A stretch of DNA of 16,578 nucleotides from Panacagrimonas sp041635265 (GCA_041635265.1 JBFJJV010000063.1:1-16578), one strand, 5' to 3'. Numbered from the stretch's first letter, positions 1 to 7,507 are shown. The notes: generated by a model from the sequence alone, not told the origin. Numbers and translations: made by a program.

Positions 1-112
1 CAATATCGGCTACGTGGTGATCGACGTTGACGCCGACGAAAACCGGGCAGAAATGCTCCGCGATCAACTGGCTGCCATCTCGGGCACGCTGAAAACACGA
101 CTTCTTTATTAG
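1..112 (+). CDS. serA: D-3-phosphoglycerate dehydrogenase, C-terminal ACT-domain end (partial)
   Basis: Only the last 36 codons are present (reading frame from base 2); the gene begins before the window. The tail contains IGYVVIDVDADE and ends in LKTRLLY, closely matching the end of Escherichia coli SerA, whose C-terminal ACT domain binds L-serine and gives feedback inhibition. The full enzyme oxidises 3-phosphoglycerate to 3-phosphohydroxypyruvate, the first step of serine synthesis in the cytoplasm. The catalytic and NAD-binding parts cannot be seen, so the call rests on the ACT tail and the RLLY ending. The thioesterase gene starts 13 bases after the TAG stop, close enough for co-transcription, though no functional link is evident. 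Confidence 0.85.
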   Translation, partial: NIGYVVIDVDADENRAEMLRDQLAAISGTLKTRLLY

Positions 113-125
113 CGATCAGTCCGAG

Positions 126-917
126 ATGCGCTTTACCGAGATCATCGATAGTCTGCACGCCGACGGCGAGTACTGGCGCGCCGATGCCCCCGCCGACTGG
201 ACCCAGGGCCGCACCCTGTTCGGTGGCCTGCAATCTGCCTTGCTGCTTGCAGCGATCCGCAAGGAGATCGGAGACGATCTTCCTCTAAGGTCATTGCAGA
301 CGGCCTTTGTCGGACCGGTCGCACCCGGACCTGTACGCATCAGTGTCGATATTCTTCGCCGGGGCAAATCCACCCTTCACGCCCAGGCTCGCACGGTCGG
401 TGTACAGGGCGTAGGAAGCACGGCCATTGCCGTTTTTGGTGCGCCCAGAAAGTCGGCGATTCAAATTCGCCTGACCGAGCCCGAAATCGACCTTCTGCCG
501 CAGGACTCGCCAATAAAAAAATTTGTGGAGGGTGAAACACCTGCTTTTTGCAAGTATGTCGAAGAACGCTGGGCCAGAGGCGCGCTACCTTATGGCGGAG
601 GCGAGCAGGCCAAAATTCAAGTCTACCTTCGCTATCTTGATGAGCCGCAGATCACGGAAGGTCTGGTTGTCGCGCTGGCTGATACCATTCCTTCACCCGC
701 AATCACGACACTGAGTTCTTTTGCGCCGGCCAGTTCCCTGTGCTGGACGCTTGAATTCCTGCACGACGACCTCGGCAGCCTGCCGAGTGGACAGTGGCTG
801 ATGGATGCGCAGGTGAGCGCAGCCTCCGATGGCTATGTGTATCAGAGCGCAAACCTCTGGAGCCCAGACGGCCAAGCCGTTGCATTATCCCGACAGAGCG
901 CGGTCGTCTTCGCCTGA
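126..917 (+). CDS. Acyl-CoA thioesterase family protein (double hotdog)
   Basis: This 263-residue protein looks like a TesB-type double hotdog (4HBT_3-like) thioesterase, which would hydrolyse acyl-CoA to free fatty acid and CoA in the cytoplasm. The N-terminal hotdog (about residues 15-105) has the motif GRTLFGGLQSALLLAAI at 28-44, which forms the buried helix, and a SLQTAFVGPV strand at 56-65. The second hotdog (about 165-263) contains ALADTIPSPA at 183-192, WTLEFLHD at 207-214 and a closing ALSRQSAVVF. By analogy with TesB, Asp186 and Gln257 are candidate catalytic residues; this is inference. The ATG at 126 has no clear Shine-Dalgarno sequence, and translation may depend on the serA ribosomes ending 13 bases earlier. 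The acyl substrate cannot be deduced. Confidence 0.8.
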   Translation: MRFTEIIDSLHADGEYWRADAPADWTQGRTLFGGLQSALLLAAIRKEIGDDLPLRSLQTAFVGPVAPGPVRISVDILRRGKSTLHAQARTVGVQGVGSTAIAVFGAPRKSAIQIRLTEPEIDLLPQDSPIKKFVEGETPAFCKYVEERWARGALPYGGGEQAKIQVYLRYLDEPQITEGLVVALADTIPSPAITTLSSFAPASSLCWTLEFLHDDLGSLPSGQWLMDAQVSAASDGYVYQSANLWSPDGQAVALSRQSAVVFA

Positions 918-929
918 GTGTCATGCACG

Positions 930-959
930 GCTCGCAGTGAAAGCGCGAGCAAAAATTTT
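930..959 (+). terminator. Weak hairpin after the thioesterase gene, possible terminator
   Basis: GCTCGC at 930-935 pairs perfectly with GCGAGC at 945-950 across a 9-base loop, followed by AAAAATTTT at 951-959. The T run does not directly follow the stem, so this is at best a weak terminator. The position, 13 bases after the stop codon, is the main argument for it. Confidence 0.25.
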
Positions 960-1071
960 GGGCTGCCGTTCTCATCGCGCTCGCTCTCGTGTTTCAGTCA
1001 CGCTGGATTAAGTCGCACTTCCCCATAGTGGCTGTGTGGCATGTCGCCACGACACCAGCAGGCAGAACCAA

Positions 1072-1332
1072 ATGAATAGCGACACTCTGAAAGGTCAATG
1101 GAAACGTATCGTCGGCTCTGCAAAGACAGAATGGGCCAAGCTGACCGAAGACGATTGGAAAGAAGTTGAAGGCAACTACGAGCAGCTCCTCGGTCGAATT
1201 CAGGAAAAGTACGGCATTGCTCGTGAAAAGGCTGAAAAACAGTTGAATGCCTTCATCGAACGCGTCTCAGGTGCAACCGACGATGCAAAAAAAGTGCTCG
1301 AGAATGCCCGTGAGAAAGTTTTAAAAAAATAG
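1072..1332 (+). CDS. CsbD / YjbJ family stress-response protein
   Basis: This 86-residue hydrophilic, highly charged protein belongs to the CsbD family. MNSDTLKGQWKRIVGSAK, then EWAKLTEDDW and GRIQEKYG at about residues 40-47, follow the E. coli YjbJ pattern (GNWKQFKG, WGKLTDDD, GKIQERYG) almost step for step. Family members are small, abundant proteins induced by general or osmotic stress; their molecular role is unknown. Residues 58-86 form an extra amphipathic helix (VSGATDDAKKVLENAREKVL) beyond the roughly 69-residue YjbJ. An in-frame GTG at 1036 would add 12 residues, but family alignment supports the ATG at 1072. The stop codon lies inside a perfect palindrome at 1330-1346. A BON-domain gene, another stress-associated family, follows 98 bases later. 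Confidence 0.88.
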   Translation: MNSDTLKGQWKRIVGSAKTEWAKLTEDDWKEVEGNYEQLLGRIQEKYGIAREKAEKQLNAFIERVSGATDDAKKVLENAREKVLKK

Positions 1333-1346
1333 CTGACGGTCAGCTA
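1330..1346. repeat. Perfect 17-bp palindrome overlapping the csbD-family stop codon
   Basis: TAGCTGAC at 1330-1337 and GTCAGCTA at 1339-1346 are exact reverse complements around a single G at 1338. The first three bases are the TAG stop of the CsbD-family gene. It could be a protein-binding site for the downstream BON gene or, as RNA, a 6-bp stem with a 5-base loop. No T run follows, so a standard intrinsic terminator is unlikely. Confidence 0.5.
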
Positions 1347-1430
1347 CGCGATGAGCGCCAAAAGCTTCATCAACAGTTAAGCCCTGATGTTCAATACTCA
1401 GGCCAGAATTAGTTAGGGAAGCGCATTACC

Positions 1431-1853
1431 ATGGTACACAGCAACGGCGAGGAATCAGCCGAGGAAAATTCGATATCGAGCACCGTCAAGACGGTTTGCT
1501 CAATGGCTGCAGCAGGCATCGTTCTGCTCGTCAGTGCCTACGCCATTGCAGAGCCAGACGTTCGGAACTGGCGTCTCGCCGGACCAGTGTCCTCTCCGGC
1601 TGCGAAAGCGAATGAAACGATTCGTTCGGAAGATTCAGCGCTCAGAGACCAGGTCGAAATCGCCTTAATTTCGCTCCCCGGCGTCGTTACGGTTGATATC
1701 GACGTCGCAGTCGAAAATGGGATCGTGACTCTGAGTGGCAAAGTGACTGATCAGGTTTCCATTGAACGGGCCAAGTTAACCGCAGGTCGCTTTGTTGGCA
1801 GCGACAAGGTGCACAACAAGCTGAGAATCGTGCCCAAGTCCAAGATCGGCTAG
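1431..1853 (+). CDS. Exported BON-domain protein
   Basis: The 140-residue product has a hydrophobic stretch at about residues 23-40 after Lys20, ending in AYAIAEP, which resembles a signal peptide cut after Ala40 or an uncleaved membrane anchor. A single BON domain covers about 67-136: SALRDQVEIALISLPGVV, a central NGIVTLSGKVTDQ at 96-108, and IERAKLTAGRFVGSDKVHNKL (split here: helix 111-121, strand from 125), ending in the typical V-x-N-x-L pattern. BON domains occur in periplasmic proteins such as OsmY and are thought to bind phospholipid or envelope surfaces. TTAGGGAA lies about 10 bases before the ATG. A later ATG at codon 25 would remove the basic n-region, so the first start is preferred. 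Partnership with the upstream CsbD-family gene in stress response is inference. Confidence 0.82.
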   Translation: MVHSNGEESAEENSISSTVKTVCSMAAAGIVLLVSAYAIAEPDVRNWRLAGPVSSPAAKANETIRSEDSALRDQVEIALISLPGVVTVDIDVAVENGIVTLSGKVTDQVSIERAKLTAGRFVGSDKVHNKLRIVPKSKIG

Positions 1854-1935
1854 CGCACGATGCCCCTCGATCTGCACTGGGGTCGAAGACTGCAACAACG
1901 GTAATATTCGGGCCTGACCTCCGGCTCGGCCCCGA

Positions 1936-3012
1936 ATGCCACAGCGCAAAATCATTCATGTCGACATGGACGCGTTCTATGCGTCGGTAGCGCAGCGCGA
2001 TGATCCGGCGCTTCGAGGCCGCCCCGTCGTTGTTGCATGGCGCGGTAAGCGCTCAGTCGTCTGTGCTGCGTCCTACGAGGCGCGCGCGTTCGGCATCCGC
2101 TCTGCCATGCCCGCGCTCACCGCAGAGCGTCTGTGCCCGGATGCCGTCTTTGTCGCGCCTGATTTCATGCGCTACCGCGCGGTCTCAAAAGCGATACGCG
2201 AAATATTTGAACGGCACACGGACCGGATCGAGCCCCTGTCGCTGGATGAGGCCTATCTGGACGTCAGCGGTGATCTGCGCGGTCATGCCAGCGCAACCGA
2301 AGTCGCACAGAGCATTCGCGCGCAAATTAGAAGCGAGCTGAATCTCGCGGCCTCCGCCGGAGTGGCCTCCAATAAATTTCTTGCCAAACTGGCTTCCGAC
2401 TGGAACAAACCGGACGGGATTTTTGTGATTCGCCCGGAGCGGGCACAGGCCTTGATTGCGGCGCTGCCGGTCAATCGAATCCCCGGCGTGGGCAAAGTGA
2501 TGAATAGCAAGCTGGCAGCCATGGGCATCGAGCGAATTTCAGATCTGCTCGATGCCGACCTAGCGCTGCTCGAGCATCGCTTCGGGCGCTTCGGCACGCG
2601 CTTGCAACAACTGGCCCAGGGCATTGACGATCGACCAGTATCAACCGACCGGCAACGTCTCTCAGTCTCAGCCGAAGACACATTCGAGCACGATCTTTTG
2701 CTCAGAGAGTTGGAACCGAATATTCGGAGCATGTCCGCGCGGACCTGGAAGGCATCCCGCAAGCTGGAACGTGAGGCGCGCACCGTGGTCCTCAAACTCA
2801 AGACTTCCGATTTCAGAATACTCACGCGCAGCGTGACCCTGAATCCGGGCCCGGGGAGCGAGTCTGCGTTGGCCGATATCGCCCTCTCGCTCAGAGACCG
2901 CGTTCAGCTCCCTGAGCAGACGCGCTATCGACTGGTTGGCGTGGGGCTGTCCGGATTTGAGTCTGAACAGACAGAATCACAGCAAAGCGAGCTCTTTCTG
3001 TCGCTGGATTAG
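1936..3012 (+). CDS. dinB: DNA polymerase IV (Y-family translesion polymerase)
   Basis: The 358-residue protein aligns along its whole length with DinB. It copies past damaged template bases without proofreading. The palm carries HVDMDAFYASV at 8-18 with metal ligand Asp10 and steric-gate position Tyr15 (Phe13 in E. coli; Tyr is common in the family), and LSLDEAYLDV at 101-110 with Asp104 and Glu105. The thumb includes NRIPGVGKV, the helix-hairpin-helix that holds DNA, and the little-finger domain fills the last third. The final residues QSELFLSL (350-357) fit a beta-clamp-binding motif. No Shine-Dalgarno sequence is visible before the ATG. TAATAT at 1902-1907 could be a -10 box but has no clear -35, and no LexA-type operator is recognisable in the 82-base upstream gap. 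Confidence 0.96.
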   Translation: MPQRKIIHVDMDAFYASVAQRDDPALRGRPVVVAWRGKRSVVCAASYEARAFGIRSAMPALTAERLCPDAVFVAPDFMRYRAVSKAIREIFERHTDRIEPLSLDEAYLDVSGDLRGHASATEVAQSIRAQIRSELNLAASAGVASNKFLAKLASDWNKPDGIFVIRPERAQALIAALPVNRIPGVGKVMNSKLAAMGIERISDLLDADLALLEHRFGRFGTRLQQLAQGIDDRPVSTDRQRLSVSAEDTFEHDLLLRELEPNIRSMSARTWKASRKLEREARTVVLKLKTSDFRILTRSVTLNPGPGSESALADIALSLRDRVQLPEQTRYRLVGVGLSGFESEQTESQQSELFLSLD

Positions 3013-3087
3013 TATTTTTCCCATCTAATAACAAATGCTTGGAAAATTTCACTCAATCCCGAATGAAGAGCAGGGCATAATCGAGAA

Positions 3088-3120
3088 CCTGTCCTGCCGA
3101 CCATTTCGAGGCAGGGTGGG
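3088..3120 (+). other. Stable hairpin between dinB and the MAPEG gene
   Basis: CCTGTCCTGCC (3088-3098) pairs with GGCAGGGTGGG (3110-3120): six perfect inner pairs, then three G-T wobbles and two more G-C pairs, around an 11-base loop. It stands 26 bases before the MAPEG start and 75 bases after the dinB stop. No T run follows, so it is either an atypical terminator for dinB or a leader structure for the next gene. Confidence 0.4.
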
Positions 3121-3146
3121 CTTAATAACTAATTTGGGAGAAAACG

Positions 3147-3548
3147 ATGACCGGCATAGAAGCCATGCTGTACTACCTGCTGTGGATGACCTTGGTCCTG
3201 TTCATGTACGTGGGCCACCGCATTCCGCTGGTCCTGATGGGCAAGAAACCTGCAGACCATTGGACTCGAGGGAAGCCGACCGACGATGCCGGATTTTTTG
3301 TTCGAGCCAGCCATGCTCACGCAAACTGCGTTGAGAACTTTGCCTTGTTCGCGGCTGTGGTTCTTGCGGCCCTGGCGCTGGGCAAAAGTGAGGTCGTCGA
3401 TGGTTTGGCAGCCTACGTTGTCTATGCCCGGGTGGCTCAGACTCTCTGCCATCTGATCGGCACCAGCCTCGTCCTCGTGCTGATGCGCGCCACCTTCTTC
3501 ATCATTCAGGTGCTCCTGGTAGCCTACATGGCGATTCAGCTGCTGTAA
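3147..3548 (+). CDS. MAPEG family integral membrane protein
   Basis: This 133-residue protein has four hydrophobic segments at roughly residues 5-30, 62-80, 84-95 and 106-131, the usual length and topology of the MAPEG family (membrane proteins of eicosanoid and glutathione metabolism). FVRASHAHANCVENFALF at 51-68 matches the conserved second-helix region, with Arg53, Asn60 and Glu63 in the positions of the family's R-x6-N-x2-E signature. ARVAQTLCHLIG at 94-105 matches the third-helix motif. Bacterial members such as YecN have mostly undefined roles; some are glutathione transferases. GGGAG at 3136-3140 lies 6 bases before the ATG, a good ribosome-binding site. The gene is followed by a strong terminator. 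Confidence 0.85.
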   Translation: MTGIEAMLYYLLWMTLVLFMYVGHRIPLVLMGKKPADHWTRGKPTDDAGFFVRASHAHANCVENFALFAAVVLAALALGKSEVVDGLAAYVVYARVAQTLCHLIGTSLVLVLMRATFFIIQVLLVAYMAIQLL

Positions 3549-3600
3549 GCAAACTGGCTGGCCTGCTTGTATCGAGCAGTGATTCCAGCGTGAAGCCGTA

Positions 3601-3636
3601 AAAGCCCTCCCGGTCGTTGAACCGGGAGGGCTTTTT
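3601..3636 (+). terminator. Strong intrinsic terminator after the MAPEG gene
   Basis: AAAGCCCTCCCGGT (3601-3614) pairs perfectly with ACCGGGAGGGCTTT (3621-3634) around a 6-base loop, and a run of five T at 3632-3636 closes it. The A tract on the left arm would also give a T run on the other strand. It separates the MAPEG transcript from proS and shows that proS must start downstream of it. Confidence 0.93.
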
Positions 3637-3739
3637 GTTGCGCAGAATCTGCATCCGCCAGCTGGAAACCAGTTCGGTTTCGCATCCTGACCGTTTGCGG
3701 GCCGGTACAATCTCGATTCAATTCATCCCAATGTTTCCC

Positions 3740-5443
3740 ATGCGCCTGTCCTGCTTCCCGCTCTCGACCTCCAAAGAAACTCCGGCAGATGCCGAAATCG
3801 TTTCACATCAGCTGCTTCTGCGTGCGGGCTTCATCCGCAAGCTGGGTGCGGGCCTCTATACCTGGATGCCCATGGGCCTTCGCGTCCTGCGCAAGGTCGA
3901 GAGCATCGTGCGTGAGGAGATGGATCGTGCCGGAGCTGCCGAACTGCTCATGCCCTCCATTCAACCGGCGGAACTCTGGCAACAATCCGGTCGCTGGCAA
4001 TTGATGGGCGCCGAGATGTTGCGCATCAAAGACCGCCATGACAATGACTACTGCTATGGCCCGACACATGAGGAGGTCATCGTCCACCACGCCAAGCAGG
4101 ATGCGCGTAGCTATCGACAGCTACCATTCAACTGGTACCAGATTCAGACCAAATTCCGCGACGAGCGTCGCCCCCGCTTTGGCCTGATGCGCGCGCGCGA
4201 GTTCCTGATGAAGGACGCCTATTCCTTTCACATGGACGCTGCGGATCTGAATCGCGAATATGAAAATATGCGCGGTGCCTACACCCGCATCTTCGAACGT
4301 ATCGGCGTAGATTTTCGTGTGGTCAAAGCCGACAGCGGCAATATTGGCGGAGCTAAATCAGAAGAGTTTCACGTATTGGCAGGCTCGGGTGAGGACCTCA
4401 TCGCGGTATCAGACAAAAGCACTTATGCTGCCAATGTCGAGGCAGCCGAATGCAAACCCAGCAACGCCGCGAAACCCGCAGCAAAAGAATCCATGCAGCA
4501 GGTGTCGACACCCGGCCAGAAGACCTGCGAGCAGGTTTCAAAATTCTTGAACGTCGCCCTCAGCGCCAAAGTGAAGCTGCTGGTGGCCAAGGGTCGCGAA
4601 GGCGGGCTGGTCGGCATCGCCCTGCGCGGAGATCATCAGCTTAATGAGCTCAAGGCAGCCAAACACCCGCTGCTGGCGAGTCCGTTTGCGATGGCCAGGA
4701 TCGAGGACGTGCAAGCCGCTTTCGGCTGTGAAGTCGGTTATCTCGGGCCGGTGAAATGCCCAATTCCGCTTATCGCCGATCACGCAGCGCTGGAAATTTC
4801 GGACTTTGTCTGTGGTGCCAATGCCAACGATCACCATTTGAAAGGGGTGAACTGGGAACGCGATTGTCCCTTGCCCGAGGCCGCTGACCTGCGCATGATC
4901 TGCGAAGGCGATGCCAGCCCGGATGGACAAGGGCAGATTCAGTTTTTCCGTGGCATCGAAGGGGGGCATATCTTCCAGCTGGGCAATAAGTACACCAAGG
5001 CAATGGATTTCACCGTGCTCGATGAGCAGGGCCAGGCGATAAGCCCTGAAATGGGCTGCTATGGCATCGGTGTATCCCGGCTGGCGGCGGCGACTGTTGA
5101 ACAGATTCACGATGAGCGAGGGATGTGCTGGCCAGACGCCATCGCTCCCTTTCAGGTGCTGATCTGTCCGATTGGTGCGGACAAATCCGAACGCGTCAAA
5201 GAATTGGCGGCGCAGCTGCACGAAGAGCTTCAGGCCAGCGGCGTGGATTGCCTGTTGGATGATCGCGGCCTTCGTCCGGGTCCGATGTTTGCCGACGCCG
5301 ACCTGGTTGGCATCCCGCATCGCATTGTCATCGGCGAGAAAAGTCTCGCCAACCATCAGTTCGAGTACAAGCATCGGCGCGCAGAAAAACCTGAGATGAT
5401 CGAGGCCAGCCTGAGCGCCGTGATCGGGAAGCTTCCTGCGTGA
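3740..5443 (+). CDS. proS: Prolyl-tRNA synthetase, bacterial type with editing domain
   Basis: The 567-residue class II synthetase attaches proline to tRNA-Pro in the cytoplasm. The start at 3740 gives MRLSCFPLSTSKETPADAE, matching the E. coli N-terminus (MRTSQYLLSTLKETPADAE). Longer in-frame openings run back through the terminator and are not credible, although an ATG at 3731 cannot be excluded. Motif 2 includes FRDERRPRFGLMRAREFLMK (139-158), and motif 3 contains CYGIGVSR (440-447). The INS insertion between them (about 224-405) is the cis-editing domain that hydrolyses Ala-tRNA-Pro, with VKLLVAKG at 278-285 in the expected lysine-bearing segment. The anticodon-binding domain fills the last 100 residues. 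TACAAT at 3706-3711 may be a -10 box. Its stop overlaps the next start by GTGA. Confidence 0.97.
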   Translation: MRLSCFPLSTSKETPADAEIVSHQLLLRAGFIRKLGAGLYTWMPMGLRVLRKVESIVREEMDRAGAAELLMPSIQPAELWQQSGRWQLMGAEMLRIKDRHDNDYCYGPTHEEVIVHHAKQDARSYRQLPFNWYQIQTKFRDERRPRFGLMRAREFLMKDAYSFHMDAADLNREYENMRGAYTRIFERIGVDFRVVKADSGNIGGAKSEEFHVLAGSGEDLIAVSDKSTYAANVEAAECKPSNAAKPAAKESMQQVSTPGQKTCEQVSKFLNVALSAKVKLLVAKGREGGLVGIALRGDHQLNELKAAKHPLLASPFAMARIEDVQAAFGCEVGYLGPVKCPIPLIADHAALEISDFVCGANANDHHLKGVNWERDCPLPEAADLRMICEGDASPDGQGQIQFFRGIEGGHIFQLGNKYTKAMDFTVLDEQGQAISPEMGCYGIGVSRLAAATVEQIHDERGMCWPDAIAPFQVLICPIGADKSERVKELAAQLHEELQASGVDCLLDDRGLRPGPMFADADLVGIPHRIVIGEKSLANHQFEYKHRRAEKPEMIEASLSAVIGKLPA

Positions 5444-6012
5444 AGCGCGGCGTGCTTATAGCAGGCCTGCTTGCGATGCTTTTGGGAGCGGTGGCCCATG
5501 CCGGTCCTACAGGCGAGCCAGAACCTGAATTACGTGAGCTGCTGGAAGCTGCCATCGCCGAAGCAGACAGTTTCGACCATCGATTCGATGCCGAAGTCTG
5601 GCTGATCGACATGTCCGGCAGACTCGAGCGCTTTATCAAGGATGATGCGGAGCGCCTGGAATTTCTACGCACCCTGCACCGCGAAGCCAAGCGCGCCAAA
5701 CTGCCGCCCGAACTCGCCCTGGCTGTAATCGAAGTGGAGAGCCTGTTTCAGCGCTTTGCGCTCTCAACGGCGGGGGCGCAGGGCTATATGCAGATCATGC
5801 CGTTCTGGCTTAATGAAATTGCCTCACCGCACGACAATCTGTTCAACACCCAGACGAATCTGCGCATGGGCTGCACCATTCTGCGCTTCTATCTGGACAA
5901 GGAGCAGGGCGATCTATTCGGCGCGCTGGGTCGCTACAACGGCAGTTACGGCAAAGCCAAATATCCCAACAAGGTCATCCGTGCGCTGAACCGGCGCTGG
6001 CACCGTGGCTAG
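5440..6012 (+). CDS. Slt-type lytic transglycosylase, periplasmic
   Basis: The 190-residue precursor has a signal peptide (MKRGVLIAGLLAMLLGAVAHA, cut near residue 21). The SLT catalytic fold starts near residue 74, with LALAVIEVESLF carrying the expected catalytic Glu100 before Ser101, STAGAQGYMQIMPFW at 109-123, and GRYNGSYGKAKYP at 164-176. Such enzymes cleave the MurNAc-GlcNAc bond of peptidoglycan to give 1,6-anhydro ends. The GTG start overlaps the proS stop (GTGA), indicating translational coupling. A proS - transglycosylase order occurs in other gammaproteobacteria. The facing neighbour encodes a LysM lipoprotein, also directed at peptidoglycan. The domain is compact, without the large superhelical part of Slt70. 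Confidence 0.87.
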   Translation: MKRGVLIAGLLAMLLGAVAHAGPTGEPEPELRELLEAAIAEADSFDHRFDAEVWLIDMSGRLERFIKDDAERLEFLRTLHREAKRAKLPPELALAVIEVESLFQRFALSTAGAQGYMQIMPFWLNEIASPHDNLFNTQTNLRMGCTILRFYLDKEQGDLFGALGRYNGSYGKAKYPNKVIRALNRRWHRG

Positions 6013-6034
6013 GGCCCCGATCCGCCCCCTCAGG

Positions 6035-6835
6035 CTACGGTGCTTTTCGGATCTCTCCGATCTTTGGTGTCGTCAAGTTTGCCCGCCGGACATGGCGAGT
6101 CTTGGCTTCCCTGACCGCAGCCGCAACCTCTTCGACGCTCGGATGCTGTTTGATACGCAATACCTGCCCTTTGAGCAATCGATCCGGGTTTGGGATCACC
6201 GCGATATTGCTGCGCCAGATCAGCGGCCATAACAAGGGATTGGAATAACCCTCGGGCCGGCCGGCGATGATCCACAAGCTGTCACCGGCACGTATCTGAT
6301 AGGTTCGCGTACGATCCTTCAGTTGCCGATTCAGCGTGCGCAATCGTCCGTAAGCCAGTCGGCTGTTGCCGCTGACCAGAATCTCTTCAGCGATCCGGAG
6401 TTGCAGAATCTGCGGCTCACTCATGCCGACGTAGCTATAGGCGTTCTTTAGCTCCTCATTGGCCTGACGCGCATAGAAATCTGAAATCGCAATATCAGCC
6501 TGGGCTGCCGCTTCGTCCGCGTATCGCAGCGCTTTGCCAAAATCAGCCTGATTAAATGCGTTCCGCGCATGCGCAAGATCGGAGTCGGCGGCCCGCCAGC
6601 CCGGGACCAGCTCCTTGGTCTGGAAGACATACTGGCGTACGTAAGACAGGCGGTCGGCAACCCCCTGTGGCCCGCTCGTTCTACTGGCTTCGACGGGCAA
6701 CTCCGGCGGCGCTTCGGGAAGGACCTCAGGCGCAAAGGGTCCAATCCGGAGGTAGGAACAGGACGACAGAAAGATCGCAGACAGCAGGACAATCCAACGC
6801 AACATTACGGACGTGAGTAGCCGGAAAGCCTCCAT
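6035..6835 (-). CDS. LysM-domain lipoprotein
   Basis: From the ATG at 6835 the product has 266 residues. The N-terminal hydrophobic stretch ends in IFLSSC, a lipobox with Cys26. A second ATG at 6805 would place the Cys at residue 16; neither start has a clear ribosome site. A proline-rich linker (33-50) leads into a helical region at about 58-175, where SDLAHARNAFNQADFGKALR and the following YADEAAAQADIAISDFYA resemble DUF4398-like alpha-hairpins. The C-terminal LysM domain (179-229) has YQIRAGDSLWIIAG, an insert PEGYSNPLLWPLIWRSN, and PDRLLKGQVLRI, typical of the LysM variant that binds glycan strands. It probably tethers to the outer membrane and touches peptidoglycan. It converges on the transglycosylase (22 bases apart) and diverges from wrbA. 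Confidence 0.85.
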   Translation of the reverse strand: MEAFRLLTSVMLRWIVLLSAIFLSSCSYLRIGPFAPEVLPEAPPELPVEASRTSGPQGVADRLSYVRQYVFQTKELVPGWRAADSDLAHARNAFNQADFGKALRYADEAAAQADIAISDFYARQANEELKNAYSYVGMSEPQILQLRIAEEILVSGNSRLAYGRLRTLNRQLKDRTRTYQIRAGDSLWIIAGRPEGYSNPLLWPLIWRSNIAVIPNPDRLLKGQVLRIKQHPSVEEVAAAVREAKTRHVRRANLTTPKIGEIRKAP

Positions 6836-6910
6836 GATGAATCACGAGGGCTTCGAGCGCATCCCCTTACAATGTCCTTCCTGCCTGAACCTACCCGAGC
6901 GGAGCCCCGC

Positions 6911-7507
6911 ATGACCGAAGTGCTTGTCCTGTATTACTCACGAAATGGCGCCACCGCCGAAATGGCGCGTCAAATTGCACGGGGCGTTGAGGCCGAAGGC
7001 GCTATCGCGCGTTTACGCACGGTGCCCGCGGTCTCATCAGATACGAAAGCCAGTACACCCCAAATCCCCGACGATGGACCGCCATACGCGCAAAACAGCG
7101 ATTTAAGCGAGTGCGCCGGCCTGATCATCGGCAGCCCTACCCGCTTCGGCAATATGGCCGCCCCAATGAAATATTTTTTGGATGGCACATCTGCGCTGTG
7201 GTTGTCTGGTGCGCTGGCAGGCAAACCCGCGGCAGTCTTTACATCCAGCAGTTCCCTGCACGGCGGACAAGAATCGACCCTGCTCACCATGATGGTGCCG
7301 CTGCTGCATCACGGCATGCTGCTGGTCGGCCTGCCGTACACCGAGCCCGACCTTGCAAGCACAAAGACGGGGGGCACGCCCTACGGCGCTTCGCACGTCG
7401 CTGGAACCGGTTCTGAGCGCCTGCCGTTGTCGGGCGAAGAGAAAACCCTTTGCCAGGCACTCGGCAGACGGGTGGCGCGGACGGCCATCAAGCTGGCCGC
7501 CTCATGA
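6911..7507 (+). CDS. wrbA: NAD(P)H:quinone oxidoreductase, WrbA type (flavodoxin-like)
   Basis: The 198-residue length equals that of E. coli WrbA. Family members bind FMN and reduce quinones by two electrons, avoiding semiquinone radicals. The FMN phosphate loop is YYSRNGATAEMARQIARG at about 8-25. SPTRFGNMAAPMKYFLDGTS carries the WrbA-specific loop, and TSSSSLHGGQESTLL with GLPYTEP are further family hallmarks. The ATG at 6911 is preferred over an upstream ATG at 6872 because it begins with MTEVLVLYYS like other members, with GGAG about 6 bases before it. TACAAT at 6868-6873 may be a -10 box without a convincing -35. The stop overlaps the next start as ATGA. Confidence 0.92.
   Translation: MTEVLVLYYSRNGATAEMARQIARGVEAEGAIARLRTVPAVSSDTKASTPQIPDDGPPYAQNSDLSECAGLIIGSPTRFGNMAAPMKYFLDGTSALWLSGALAGKPAAVFTSSSSLHGGQESTLLTMMVPLLHHGMLLVGLPYTEPDLASTKTGGTPYGASHVAGTGSERLPLSGEEKTLCQALGRRVARTAIKLAAS

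Noticed and set aside
1854..1935. LexA-type SOS operator before dinB
   Set aside because: Two CTG triplets occur, but no CTG-N10-CAG or other recognised LexA palindrome is present.
2283..2825. 180-codon minus-strand open frame inside dinB
   Set aside because: Serine/arginine-rich composition typical of antisense translation, no start signal, and complete overlap with Pol IV.
3035..3334. 99-codon plus-strand open frame across the dinB-MAPEG spacer
   Set aside because: It overlaps the MAPEG gene in another frame, has no ribosome site and no recognisable motif.
3617..3739. Upstream extension of the proS frame
   Set aside because: It would begin inside the terminator stem, and the added residues do not match any ProS N-terminus.
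4538..5374. Long minus-strand open frame (278 codons) inside proS
   Set aside because: It is antisense to a fully recognisable prolyl-tRNA synthetase, has no family motif, and follows from codon bias in proS.
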